Shown here: piece after piece, positions 1 through 5,424 of the stretch | How positions within the stretch are numbered: the first letter of the stretch is position 1 | Layout of the letters: each line of letters opens with the position of its first letter | Origin: Gammaproteobacteria bacterium | Lineage (GTDB): Bacteria; Pseudomonadota; Gammaproteobacteria; GCA-001735895 | Reading direction: 5' to 3' | Assembly (NCBI GenBank): GCA_027293245.1 | Contig: JAPUFZ010000277.1 | Location: forward strand, 1-5,424 | Length of the DNA stretch: 5,424 nt | Position numbers and translations under genes: made by a program | The notes under the pieces: generated by a model | Database searches by the model: none | The model's input: only the letters and a program-made list of their open reading frames with translations | Told to the model about the DNA's origin: nothing

Positions 1-32
1 CGCGGACCGGTTGATCCCGCCCCTGGGCACCA
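1..32 (+). other. tRNA-Phe 3'-end-like fragment, possible att-site remnant
   Basis: Positions 9-32 read like the T-loop, acceptor 3' strand, discriminator A and CCA of a tRNA. The last 16 bases before and including CCA (17-32) agree with the Pseudomonas-type tRNA-Phe 3' end as I recall it. It does not look like an intact tRNA: the invariant C of the T-loop (TTCGA) is missing (TTGA at 11-14), and only three of five T-stem pairs form, since ACCGG faces CCGCC. Bases 1-8 fit the expected variable region poorly. A tRNA 3' end without a good 5' part is what integrative elements leave at one of their attachment sites, but no integrase is visible here. A sequencing error or a chance match is also possible, and the upstream half lies outside the window. 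Confidence 0.33.
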
Positions 33-168
33 TTCTTCATGATTTTCAAACAGTTACCCTATGAGTGGCACGATGACATGGTAATTGTGATAGCTATCTT
101 CTGCGTTTCGTTGATTCCTCTTGATTCGGTCTTCGTTACCCATCGAAATACCATGGGTTTCGGGCCAG
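33..168. other. Short intergenic region without a gene
   Basis: No convincing coding region is seen here. The plus strand has a short open frame from the window edge to a TGA at 62-64, but it runs through the tRNA-like bases and has no recognisable product. The stretch holds a 10-bp perfect palindrome GATAGCTATC (89-98) and the weak hairpin 138-158 downstream of the permease stop codon. Confidence 0.5.
138..158 (-). terminator. Weak hairpin downstream of efflux operon
   Basis: ACCCAT (138-143) and ATGGGT (153-158) form a 6-bp stem with a 9-base loop, 11 bases past the permease stop codon. On the minus strand no run of T follows, so it is not a canonical intrinsic terminator. It could be a 3'-end stabilising hairpin or chance. 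No better terminator is visible before the window edge. Confidence 0.2.
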
Positions 169-3100
169 TTAGATCGCCCTGGCAGGAGCTGAATTTGAAG
201 TAATCGTCGTATTGGCATGGCCATGATGCAACATGCGGTAAACCGCGGGCACCAGAACCAGGCTTACCAGCATGGAAAAGCTCAGACCCCAGACGATTAC
301 TACTGCCAGGGGTTGCAACATCTCTGATCCTTCGCCGAAACCAATCGCCAGCGGCAACATGCCCACAACGGTTGTCAATGAGGTCATCAGAATCGGGCGT
401 AGGCGTAACCTCGCTCCTTCGACTATGGCCTCGATCAATTCCAGTCCATTTTCTCGTTCGACTTCTATCTGTTCGACCAGAACGATAGCGTTGTTTACCA
501 CTATACCTGCCAACATAATTAGCCCTAACCAAATCGGCATCGATATGGGCAAAGCCAGCCAGTGAATTCCGGCAGCGACGCCAATCGAGGTGAATGGAAT
601 GCTGATCAGGATGACCAGTGGATTGCGAAGCGATTCGTATTGCACGGCCATGACCACGAAGACCAGGAATATCGCCAGGCCCAATAGCACATACCCCATG
701 CGTCTGCCTTCCTGCAATGTCTTGATTTCACCCCCGTCGTAGAGGCTATAACCCTCTGGTAGAGTCAGACCGACCAGCCGCTGGTTAACCAGTTCCATGG
801 CCTGCTCGGGGCCTGTATCGGAGGATAGAGAAGCGGTTACTTCGACGATACGGCGTTGATTATCGCGTAAGATACTGGCTGGTGCAGGATTGAAATTGAC
901 ACTGGCAACGCTGCGCAGGCGCACAGGATGACCCTGATGCAAACCCACGATGATATTGCCCAGATCATCAGGTGACCGAAATTCGGTGCGTGGCAGGCGC
1001 AGGCGTACATCGTACTGGCGATCACCCTCGATGAAATCCGACACCACCAGGCCATCCAGCGCGGCGCGTAAGCTAAGGCCGATATCATCGACTCGAATAC
1101 CAAGGTCTGCGGCCCGCTGTCGATCGATAACAACCGACACCTCGTTACGGGTCTCTTCATAACTGTGACGTAAATTACTCAGTCCTTTGGTACCTTCGAG
1201 TCGGCTGGTGATTTCTTCGCCAATCGCCGTCAATACATCGACCTCCGGGCCCTGTACCCGGATACTGAGATCGTCGTCCCCCGAACTAACACGCACGCCG
1301 CGAATGCCGCGCACGCGCATGCGGACCCGAATTCCGGTGAGCTGCATCGCGGTGACTTCTTTTTGCATATCCCTAACCCATTGCTGGCTGCTGCGATGGC
1401 GCTGCCGAAGCGGCACAAGTCTCAGGTCAATCGAACCCGTGTTGCTTGCCAGATGTTCTGATCGACCAAATATACGGCCACCGGAAGAAGTGAACACAGT
1501 CAACACGTCCGCTTGTGCCAGAAACAGGTTTTCCAGGCGAACGATAATGCCGTCGGTTTCATCCAGGCGCATACCCGCTTCACCGGTCAGGCGCACCGAT
1601 ATCTCGCCTTCGTCCATCGCAGGCAGGAATATATGTTTGCCCTCGAGATACACCGGTAAGGTAAACACCAACATCGGGATCAGCAACAATGGCGGCAACC
1701 ACGGCAGCCGCAACAAAACCCGCGTGAGCCTTGTGTAACCACGTTGTATTACGCCCACGAGTGCATCCATCAATCGTTGCAAGGGATTGCTGCCAGCATC
1801 ATTTACGCGTGCCCCCAGTGCCGGTACCAGGGTCAGGGCGACAAACAGGGAAGCGACTATGGCCGCCGATATTGTGATGATTAGCTCGCGAAACAGCAGT
1901 CCCACCAGGCCGCCGATAAACAGGAATGGCAATACCGCGGCGAGATTGGTTGAGGTAGAAGCAACCACGGCACTATTGACCTCCCGGGCCGCGTTGATTG
2001 GTGCTTCTAGATCGCTTTCCCCCTGTCGTTGATGACGGGTGATGTTTTCCAGCATGACGATAGTGTTATCCACCAGCAGACCTATACCCAGGGCGAGGCC
2101 GCCGAGTGTCATGATATTTAAAGTCAGACCACCTAAATCCATGATTACGAAAGTCACCAGAATCGCAAGTGGGATAGCTGTGCCAATAATAAGCGTACGC
2201 CGTAGACTGCCGAGGAACAAGAACACCACCAGCATCGCCAGGGCCGCGCCGGAAAGTGCCGCCAGGGAAGCATTTCGTAGCGCGTGCCGTACATAGGTTG
2301 ACTGGTCGCCGACTCGATCGACATGGATATCCCCAGGAATTAGACCCTGCTTTCGCAACCAGTCGAGGCGCGCCCTGACTGCATCCACCACTGCCACTGT
2401 ATTCGCAGTGGGCTGTTTCTGGATAGACAGCTTGATGCCTGGAATGCCATTTAAACGAATTCGCAGTTTTTCGTCGCCATGGATATCCATCACCCTGGCC
2501 ACATCTTCGAGGCGCAGTCCTGTGTCGGTTTGATTGTCTTTCCACATCGGTAGTGCCGACATATCAGCCACACTTTGAAATCGCCCCGAGGTGCGCGCGC
2601 TGATTTCGCGGTTGGCAGTTTGCAGCCTACCGCCCGGACTATCGAGGTTTTCACTGCGCAGCATGGTCGAGACATCCGCTATGGTAAAACCGAACGCGCT
2701 CAGTCGCTCCTGATCTATCACCACCTGTATCTCGCGAATCAGACCTCCACCGATTTCCGCAGCGGCCACCCCAGGTAGATTTAAAAACCATTTGGCGAAG
2801 GTATAGTCCACCCAGCTACGCAGGGCCACAGGATCGCGGTCCGTAGAGCTGACTACCATTTCCAGTACTGGAATTTGTGCGGGATCGCGTTTGTAGATGA
2901 CCGGTGGGTCTATGCTATCGGGTAGAAAGCGTTTTGCACGGTCGAGTCGGGTGCTGGCATCACGCAATGCGAGGTTGATATCGGTACCGTAAGGAAAGCT
3001 CAGGTCAACGGAACTACGGCCCTCGGTAGAATTAGATTGCACCTGGACCGCGCCTTCAGTGATCGCAAGCTGTTCTTCCAGCTGGCGTGTGACCCGGTCT

Positions 3101-3309
3101 TCCATGATACGTGCCGGTACGCCCGGGTCATTGATGCGCACCCGTACCTCAGGATAAATCAGATCCGGCAACAGGTTAATGCCCAGGCGCTGCAATGAGC
3201 CAAGTCCTAGCACCACTATTGCAAGTGCCAGCATGGATACCCCGATAGGATGGCGGATCGACCAGGCTGCCAGCCCGCCACTTCGAAATCGCTGTTGCAT
3301 GGCTGACAT
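169..3309 (-). CDS. RND-family efflux transporter, inner-membrane permease subunit (AcrB/ACR_tran family)
   Basis: Proton-driven inner-membrane pump that would export substrate from the periplasm or membrane through an adaptor and an outer-membrane channel. The 1046 residues match full-length family size (AcrB about 1050). TM1 lies near residues 21-37, the first periplasmic domain near 40-340, TM2-TM6 near 345-497, TM7 near 535-555, the second periplasmic domain near 560-868, and TM8-TM12 near 871-1024. The TM4 motif is GLLVDNTIVMLEN (410-422): Asp414 matches AcrB D407, but the D408 position is Asn415. In TM10, GIVVNNAIVLVE puts Asn939 at the AcrB K940 position. TM11 RLRPILMTS (969-977) keeps the Arg and Thr equivalents of R971 and T978. 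It lacks the CusA/CzcA pattern, so a multidrug/lipophile HAE-type pump is likelier than a metal pump; the substrate is unknown. The start is 2 bp after the adaptor stop codon. Met4 has a better-spaced AGG upstream, so the true start may be three codons later. Confidence 0.95.
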   Translation of the reverse strand: MSAMQQRFRSGGLAAWSIRHPIGVSMLALAIVVLGLGSLQRLGINLLPDLIYPEVRVRINDPGVPARIMEDRVTRQLEEQLAITEGAVQVQSNSTEGRSSVDLSFPYGTDINLALRDASTRLDRAKRFLPDSIDPPVIYKRDPAQIPVLEMVVSSTDRDPVALRSWVDYTFAKWFLNLPGVAAAEIGGGLIREIQVVIDQERLSAFGFTIADVSTMLRSENLDSPGGRLQTANREISARTSGRFQSVADMSALPMWKDNQTDTGLRLEDVARVMDIHGDEKLRIRLNGIPGIKLSIQKQPTANTVAVVDAVRARLDWLRKQGLIPGDIHVDRVGDQSTYVRHALRNASLAALSGAALAMLVVFLFLGSLRRTLIIGTAIPLAILVTFVIMDLGGLTLNIMTLGGLALGIGLLVDNTIVMLENITRHQRQGESDLEAPINAAREVNSAVVASTSTNLAAVLPFLFIGGLVGLLFRELIITISAAIVASLFVALTLVPALGARVNDAGSNPLQRLMDALVGVIQRGYTRLTRVLLRLPWLPPLLLIPMLVFTLPVYLEGKHIFLPAMDEGEISVRLTGEAGMRLDETDGIIVRLENLFLAQADVLTVFTSSGGRIFGRSEHLASNTGSIDLRLVPLRQRHRSSQQWVRDMQKEVTAMQLTGIRVRMRVRGIRGVRVSSGDDDLSIRVQGPEVDVLTAIGEEITSRLEGTKGLSNLRHSYEETRNEVSVVIDRQRAADLGIRVDDIGLSLRAALDGLVVSDFIEGDRQYDVRLRLPRTEFRSPDDLGNIIVGLHQGHPVRLRSVASVNFNPAPASILRDNQRRIVEVTASLSSDTGPEQAMELVNQRLVGLTLPEGYSLYDGGEIKTLQEGRRMGYVLLGLAIFLVFVVMAVQYESLRNPLVILISIPFTSIGVAAGIHWLALPISMPIWLGLIMLAGIVVNNAIVLVEQIEVERENGLELIEAIVEGARLRLRPILMTSLTTVVGMLPLAIGFGEGSEMLQPLAVVIVWGLSFSMLVSLVLVPAVYRMLHHGHANTTITSNSAPARAI

Positions 3310-3311
3310 AC

Positions 3312-4436
3312 CTATGCCGGCGGGTTATCGATCGTTATTGACGAGACCTGATCAACAGGTTTCACTACGCGTACCGTGCTGCCTGACTTGAGACCGAGAA
3401 AGCCCTTTGCAACAATTTGATCGCCATCGTTCACACCATCTATAATTTCAATCGATTCACCGATTTGTAGCCCGATAGTAACCGCTGTACGCAAGGCCTT
3501 CGACTCATTACTCAGTCGATAGACAAAACTGCCCTGACTGTCGAATCGAAGAGCATTGAGCGGAATTAGCCGGCGAGGTGTTTCGGCAGTTTCCAGGGTA
3601 ACCCGACACAGCTGGCCGGGATGTGACCCCCTGGGTACCGGGTCGAGGCGAATCTCAATTGTACCCTGGCGGGTCTGGGCATCGACTACCGGATGAATCC
3701 GCAGTATTTTAGCCTGAAAACTACTGTCTCCCAGGCTGTCGATACGCACTTTAACCGTATCACCCACCGAGACCCGGCTGTGCAGTTGCTCGGGTACCCT
3801 GATCGAAGCAGTCATATAATCGGGATCGAACAGCGTTAAAATGTGTTCATTCATAGCCACAATATCGCTGGGTTCTTTCAGACGCGCGCTGATCACAGCT
3901 TTAAACGGCGCCTTGATTACGGTGCGCGAAAGCAGGGTACGCTGTAAGGTCTCCTCTGCCCTGGCGAGTTCAACCGAAGTGGCTGCACGGGCCAGTAGAT
4001 CATCAGCAGCGAGAATGCTCTTCGCCAATTTTTGCAGGCGATTCATGTCGACTTCGGCCTGTTTGCGCGTGGCTACAGTTTTCTTGAGATTGGCACGAAG
4101 TATGGCATCGTCCAGGCTTACCAACAGGTCACCTTTTTTTACTTTATCACCCTCGTAATAGGGTAATTTTATAATACGTCCAGACTGTTCGCTGTGAATG
4201 TGCACGGTACGAGGGGCTTCCAGGGTACCGATAAGGGTTCGCTTGATACGCACGGCCTGTCTGGAGACAACAACGATTTCTACTGCATGGTCAGGTCGAG
4301 CACTGCGCGCCTTGCCAGAATTCTGATCTACTTTGTGAGACTGGTTGGTAATCCGATCACAGGCGCTAAGGCCCATGAAAAGAAAGACAATTATGACTAA
4401 CCTGGCAGGTGAATTTTTCAAAGACAGTAACTGCAT
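3312..4436 (-). CDS. RND efflux periplasmic adaptor (membrane fusion) lipoprotein
   Basis: Adaptor linking the RND permease to an outer-membrane channel. From the ATG at 4436 it has 374 residues. Arg13 precedes a hydrophobic stretch (about 14-22) and a lipobox LSAC, with Cys26 the lipidated residue; Asp27 at +2 is the classical inner-membrane retention signal, as in AcrA. Next come the first lipoyl/barrel-sandwich half (about 85-110, SGRIIKLPYYEGDKVKKGD), a short alpha-helical hairpin (about 112-167), the second lipoyl half (about 172-193, VIKAPFKAVISARL), a beta-barrel (about 207-283) and a membrane-proximal domain (about 284-357). An in-frame TTG at 4505 would add 23 residues, but those put the signal peptide internally and lack a good ribosome site; the ATG has no clear Shine-Dalgarno either. 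First gene of the operon. Family certain, substrate unknown. Confidence 0.93.
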   Translation of the reverse strand: MQLLSLKNSPARLVIIVFLFMGLSACDRITNQSHKVDQNSGKARSARPDHAVEIVVVSRQAVRIKRTLIGTLEAPRTVHIHSEQSGRIIKLPYYEGDKVKKGDLLVSLDDAILRANLKKTVATRKQAEVDMNRLQKLAKSILAADDLLARAATSVELARAEETLQRTLLSRTVIKAPFKAVISARLKEPSDIVAMNEHILTLFDPDYMTASIRVPEQLHSRVSVGDTVKVRIDSLGDSSFQAKILRIHPVVDAQTRQGTIEIRLDPVPRGSHPGQLCRVTLETAETPRRLIPLNALRFDSQGSFVYRLSNESKALRTAVTIGLQIGESIEIIDGVNDGDQIVAKGFLGLKSGSTVRVVKPVDQVSSITIDNPPA

Positions 4437-4482
4437 ATTGATGGCATAACTTGTACTCCGGGCATCGGCAAAATTAGCGCAA

Positions 4483-4496
4483 GTACTATTTAGTAC
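4483..4496 (-). promoter_or_regulatory. GTAC-type inverted repeat, candidate operator in efflux leader
   Basis: GTACT and AGTAC form a perfect inverted repeat with a 4-base AT spacer, GTACTATTTAGTAC. Two further GTAC sites lie at 4453-4456 and 4500-4503, and the outer ones sit in TTGTAC (4451-4456) and GTACAA (4500-4505), themselves inverted. The cluster lies between the presumed transcription start (about 4516) and the adaptor ATG (4436), where a repressor could block the operon. No regulator gene is in the window, and the binding protein is unknown. Confidence 0.35.
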
Positions 4497-4522
4497 AGGG
4501 TACAATGTATTTTACGACCCTC

Positions 4523-4551
4523 ATTATATCCTTTCAGTTTTCAATAATCAT
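4523..4551 (-). promoter_or_regulatory. Candidate sigma70 promoter of efflux operon
   Basis: On the minus strand there is a perfect TATAAT (4528-4523). At 17-bp spacing the -35 hexamer is ATGATT (4551-4546), sharing only TGA with TTGACA, so the promoter is probably weak or activator-dependent. Transcription would start near 4516, giving a leader of about 80 bases that contains the GTAC inverted repeat. If this is correct, the alternative TTG start at 4505 would have almost no leader, which favours the ATG at 4436. Confidence 0.45.
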
Positions 4552-4680
4552 ATTTTGAATCTCTTAGAATTTTCTGTTGAATTGCCTGCTCGATTGATCC
4601 AATTTTAAAGATATGTGTAATGAATAGTTGACCCATTTGCAACCAATGCTTTCAAACGATCTCTTGATGTTATCTGAATC

Positions 4681-4799
4681 CAGGTAGGTCAATAAACTGG
4701 TTTCTTTCAGGGTTAACGCCAGGTAAATCTTGCCTGACCCGGCGTATCGGTTATCGGGTTATACTGGCGTATTAGTTCTATTTACCTGAAACCTGGTTT
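4681..4799. repeat. Nested short repeats upstream of DUF1989 gene
   Basis: CAGGTAAAT (4720-4728) is the exact reverse complement of ATTTACCTG (4780-4788). A third copy, CAGGTAGGTC (4681-4690), matches CAGGTAAATC (4720-4729) at 8 of 10 bases. GGCGTAT is directly repeated at 4741-4747 and 4766-4772, and GGTTAT at 4749-4754 and 4757-4762. AAACTGGTTT (4694-4703) and AAACCTGGTTT (4789-4799) are two similar small palindromes. The arrangement suggests regulator sites or a long-spaced looping operator rather than a mobile element. Confidence 0.4.
4760..4765 (+). promoter_or_regulatory. Possible -10 element for DUF1989 gene
   Basis: TATACT matches the sigma70 -10 box at five of six positions and lies about 98 bases before the ATG. 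No acceptable -35 sits at 16-18 bp; TTGCCT (4730-4735) is 24 bp away, too far. The GGCGTAT direct repeat brackets the element, as expected for regulator sites, but this may be chance. Confidence 0.2.
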
Positions 4800-4849
4800 G
4801 CACCAACAAGACAGATGCAGACAGCAGCCTATCGATGGAAATCTTAATC

Positions 4850-4853
4850 GGAG
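4850..4853 (+). promoter_or_regulatory. Ribosome binding site of DUF1989 gene
   Basis: GGAG lies 9 bases before the ATG at 4863, good Shine-Dalgarno spacing. It fixes this ATG as the start, just ahead of the family homology. Confidence 0.65.
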
Positions 4854-4862
4854 ATTCAAACC

Positions 4863-5424
4863 ATGGCTAAACCCGCGACATCAGTTCCAGTTCAACGCAA
4901 TACGATTCCCGCACGCCACGCCAAGGCGGCCTTCGTCAAAAAAGGACAGCGCGTAAAAGTCATCAATACGCACGCTACCCAGGTGGTTGATTGCTGGGCG
5001 CTGAATGTCGAGAACATGGGTGAGTTCATGTCCATGGAACACTGCAGGGTCGCTATCGAAAGGGTTTACCCGCGTAATGGCGATACCATGGTGACCAACC
5101 AGCGACGGCCTATATTGAAGATCATGGAGGATTCGGCCAGCGGTACCCACGATACCCTGCTCGCAGCCTGCGATCGCTACCGTTACCAGCTGCTCGGTTG
5201 CAAGGAGTATCACCGCAACTGTACTGATAATTTCTGGGAGGCAATGGTCGAGATCGGCATGAAACCGATCGAGCTACCCTCACCATTTAACCTGTGGCAA
5301 AACACGCCCGTGGAGGCTGATGGGGTGATTAAGCCTAATCCGCCGGACGCTAAAAAGGGTGACTACATCGTGCTGCGCGCAGAAATGAACATGGTCATCT
5401 GTCTATCGGCCTGTCCCCAGGATA
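4863..5424 (+). CDS. DUF1989 / urea carboxylase-associated family protein (partial, 3' end outside window)
   Basis: The first 187 residues are present and run off the right edge. They match the DUF1989 family (urea carboxylase-associated, UAAP1/UAAP2-like). Recognisable blocks are VVDCWALN (41-48), the conserved region around SMEHCRV (57-63), RRPILKIMED (81-90), THDTLLAACD (95-104) with YRYQLLG next, a Cys-containing stretch at 112-120, PFNLWQNTPV (141-150), and KKGDYIVLRAEM then LSACPQD (181-187). The last block lies near the C-terminal end of the family domain, so roughly the final 20-90 residues are missing. No signal peptide is seen; it should be cytosolic. Some family pairs (CgdA/CgdB) act as carboxyguanidine deiminase beside a guanidine/urea carboxylase, while many single copies have unknown roles. 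Only one copy is visible here and no carboxylase, so a specific reaction is not assigned. It has a good ribosome site and is transcribed away from the efflux operon. Confidence 0.9.
   Translation, partial: MAKPATSVPVQRNTIPARHAKAAFVKKGQRVKVINTHATQVVDCWALNVENMGEFMSMEHCRVAIERVYPRNGDTMVTNQRRPILKIMEDSASGTHDTLLAACDRYRYQLLGCKEYHRNCTDNFWEAMVEIGMKPIELPSPFNLWQNTPVEADGVIKPNPPDAKKGDYIVLRAEMNMVICLSACPQD

Larger units (their letters stand above)
4437..4862. other. 426-bp divergent intergenic regulatory region
   Basis: Control region between the minus-strand efflux operon and the plus-strand DUF1989 gene. The left half (about 4500-4680) looks AT-rich and carries the efflux promoter; the right half (about 4681-4800) is dense in short direct and inverted repeats. 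I see no RNA gene or convincing coding sequence. I found no guanidine riboswitch core motif by eye, although the downstream gene family would make one conceivable. Confidence 0.7.

Noticed and set aside
89..98. 10-bp palindrome GATAGCTATC near the left edge
   Set aside because: Isolated short palindrome with no second copy noticed nearby and no promoter context; likely chance.
1187..1738. Plus-strand 183-residue open frame inside the permease gene
   Set aside because: It is antisense to conserved RND sequence, its composition is Arg/Ser-rich as typical of shadow frames, and no domain is seen.
4437..4505. N-terminal extension of the adaptor from the TTG at 4505
   Set aside because: It would bury the lipoprotein signal peptide 23 residues inside, lacks a Shine-Dalgarno site and leaves almost no leader after the TATAAT promoter.
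4505..4558. 17-residue hydrophobic plus-strand peptide (MYFTTLIISFQFSIIIF) with AGGG 4 bases upstream
   Set aside because: It is very short, lies in AT-rich DNA where hydrophobic codons arise by chance, overlaps the efflux promoter, and has no good plus-strand promoter.
4628..4656. TTGACC (4628) as a -35 box for the DUF1989 gene
   Set aside because: At 17-bp spacing the -10 would be TTCAAA, only three of six matches, and it lies more than 200 bases before the start codon.
4881..5213. Minus-strand 110-residue open frame opposite the DUF1989 gene
   Set aside because: It is a shadow of a clearly homologous plus-strand gene and shows no recognisable domain or ribosome site.

Overview
The window looks like a gammaproteobacterial chromosome segment. 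The evidence is a classic Gram-negative tripartite-efflux gene pair, an adaptor lipoprotein with an inner-membrane retention signal, and a tRNA-Phe-like 3' fragment that resembles the Pseudomonas-type tRNA as I remember it. No feature fixes the genus.

Layout: positions 1-168 hold no convincing gene. The first 32 bases resemble the 3' end of a tRNA-Phe (T-loop to CCA) but appear degenerate, so they may be an attachment-site remnant. A minus-strand two-gene operon fills 169-4436. Its first gene encodes a periplasmic adaptor (membrane fusion) lipoprotein, and the second, 2 bp downstream, encodes a full-length 1046-residue RND permease. No outer-membrane factor gene is seen, so the pump presumably uses a TolC-type channel encoded elsewhere.

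Positions 4437-4862 are a 426-bp divergent intergenic region. It carries a perfect TATAAT for the efflux operon, a cluster of four GTAC sites including a 14-bp inverted repeat in that operon's leader, and a second set of nested repeats (CAGGTA and GGCGTAT motifs) in front of the divergent gene. From 4863 to the right edge, on the plus strand, lies most of a DUF1989 (urea carboxylase-associated family) gene, cut by the window end.

The adaptor and permease should form an inner-membrane, proton-driven export complex of unknown substrate. The DUF1989 protein is cytosolic and may act in urea/guanidine-type nitrogen metabolism. A link to the pump is suggested only by the shared divergent intergenic region. 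I see no strong evidence for a wholly new system; the best leads are the regulatory repeats, the altered proton-relay residues and the tRNA-like edge.
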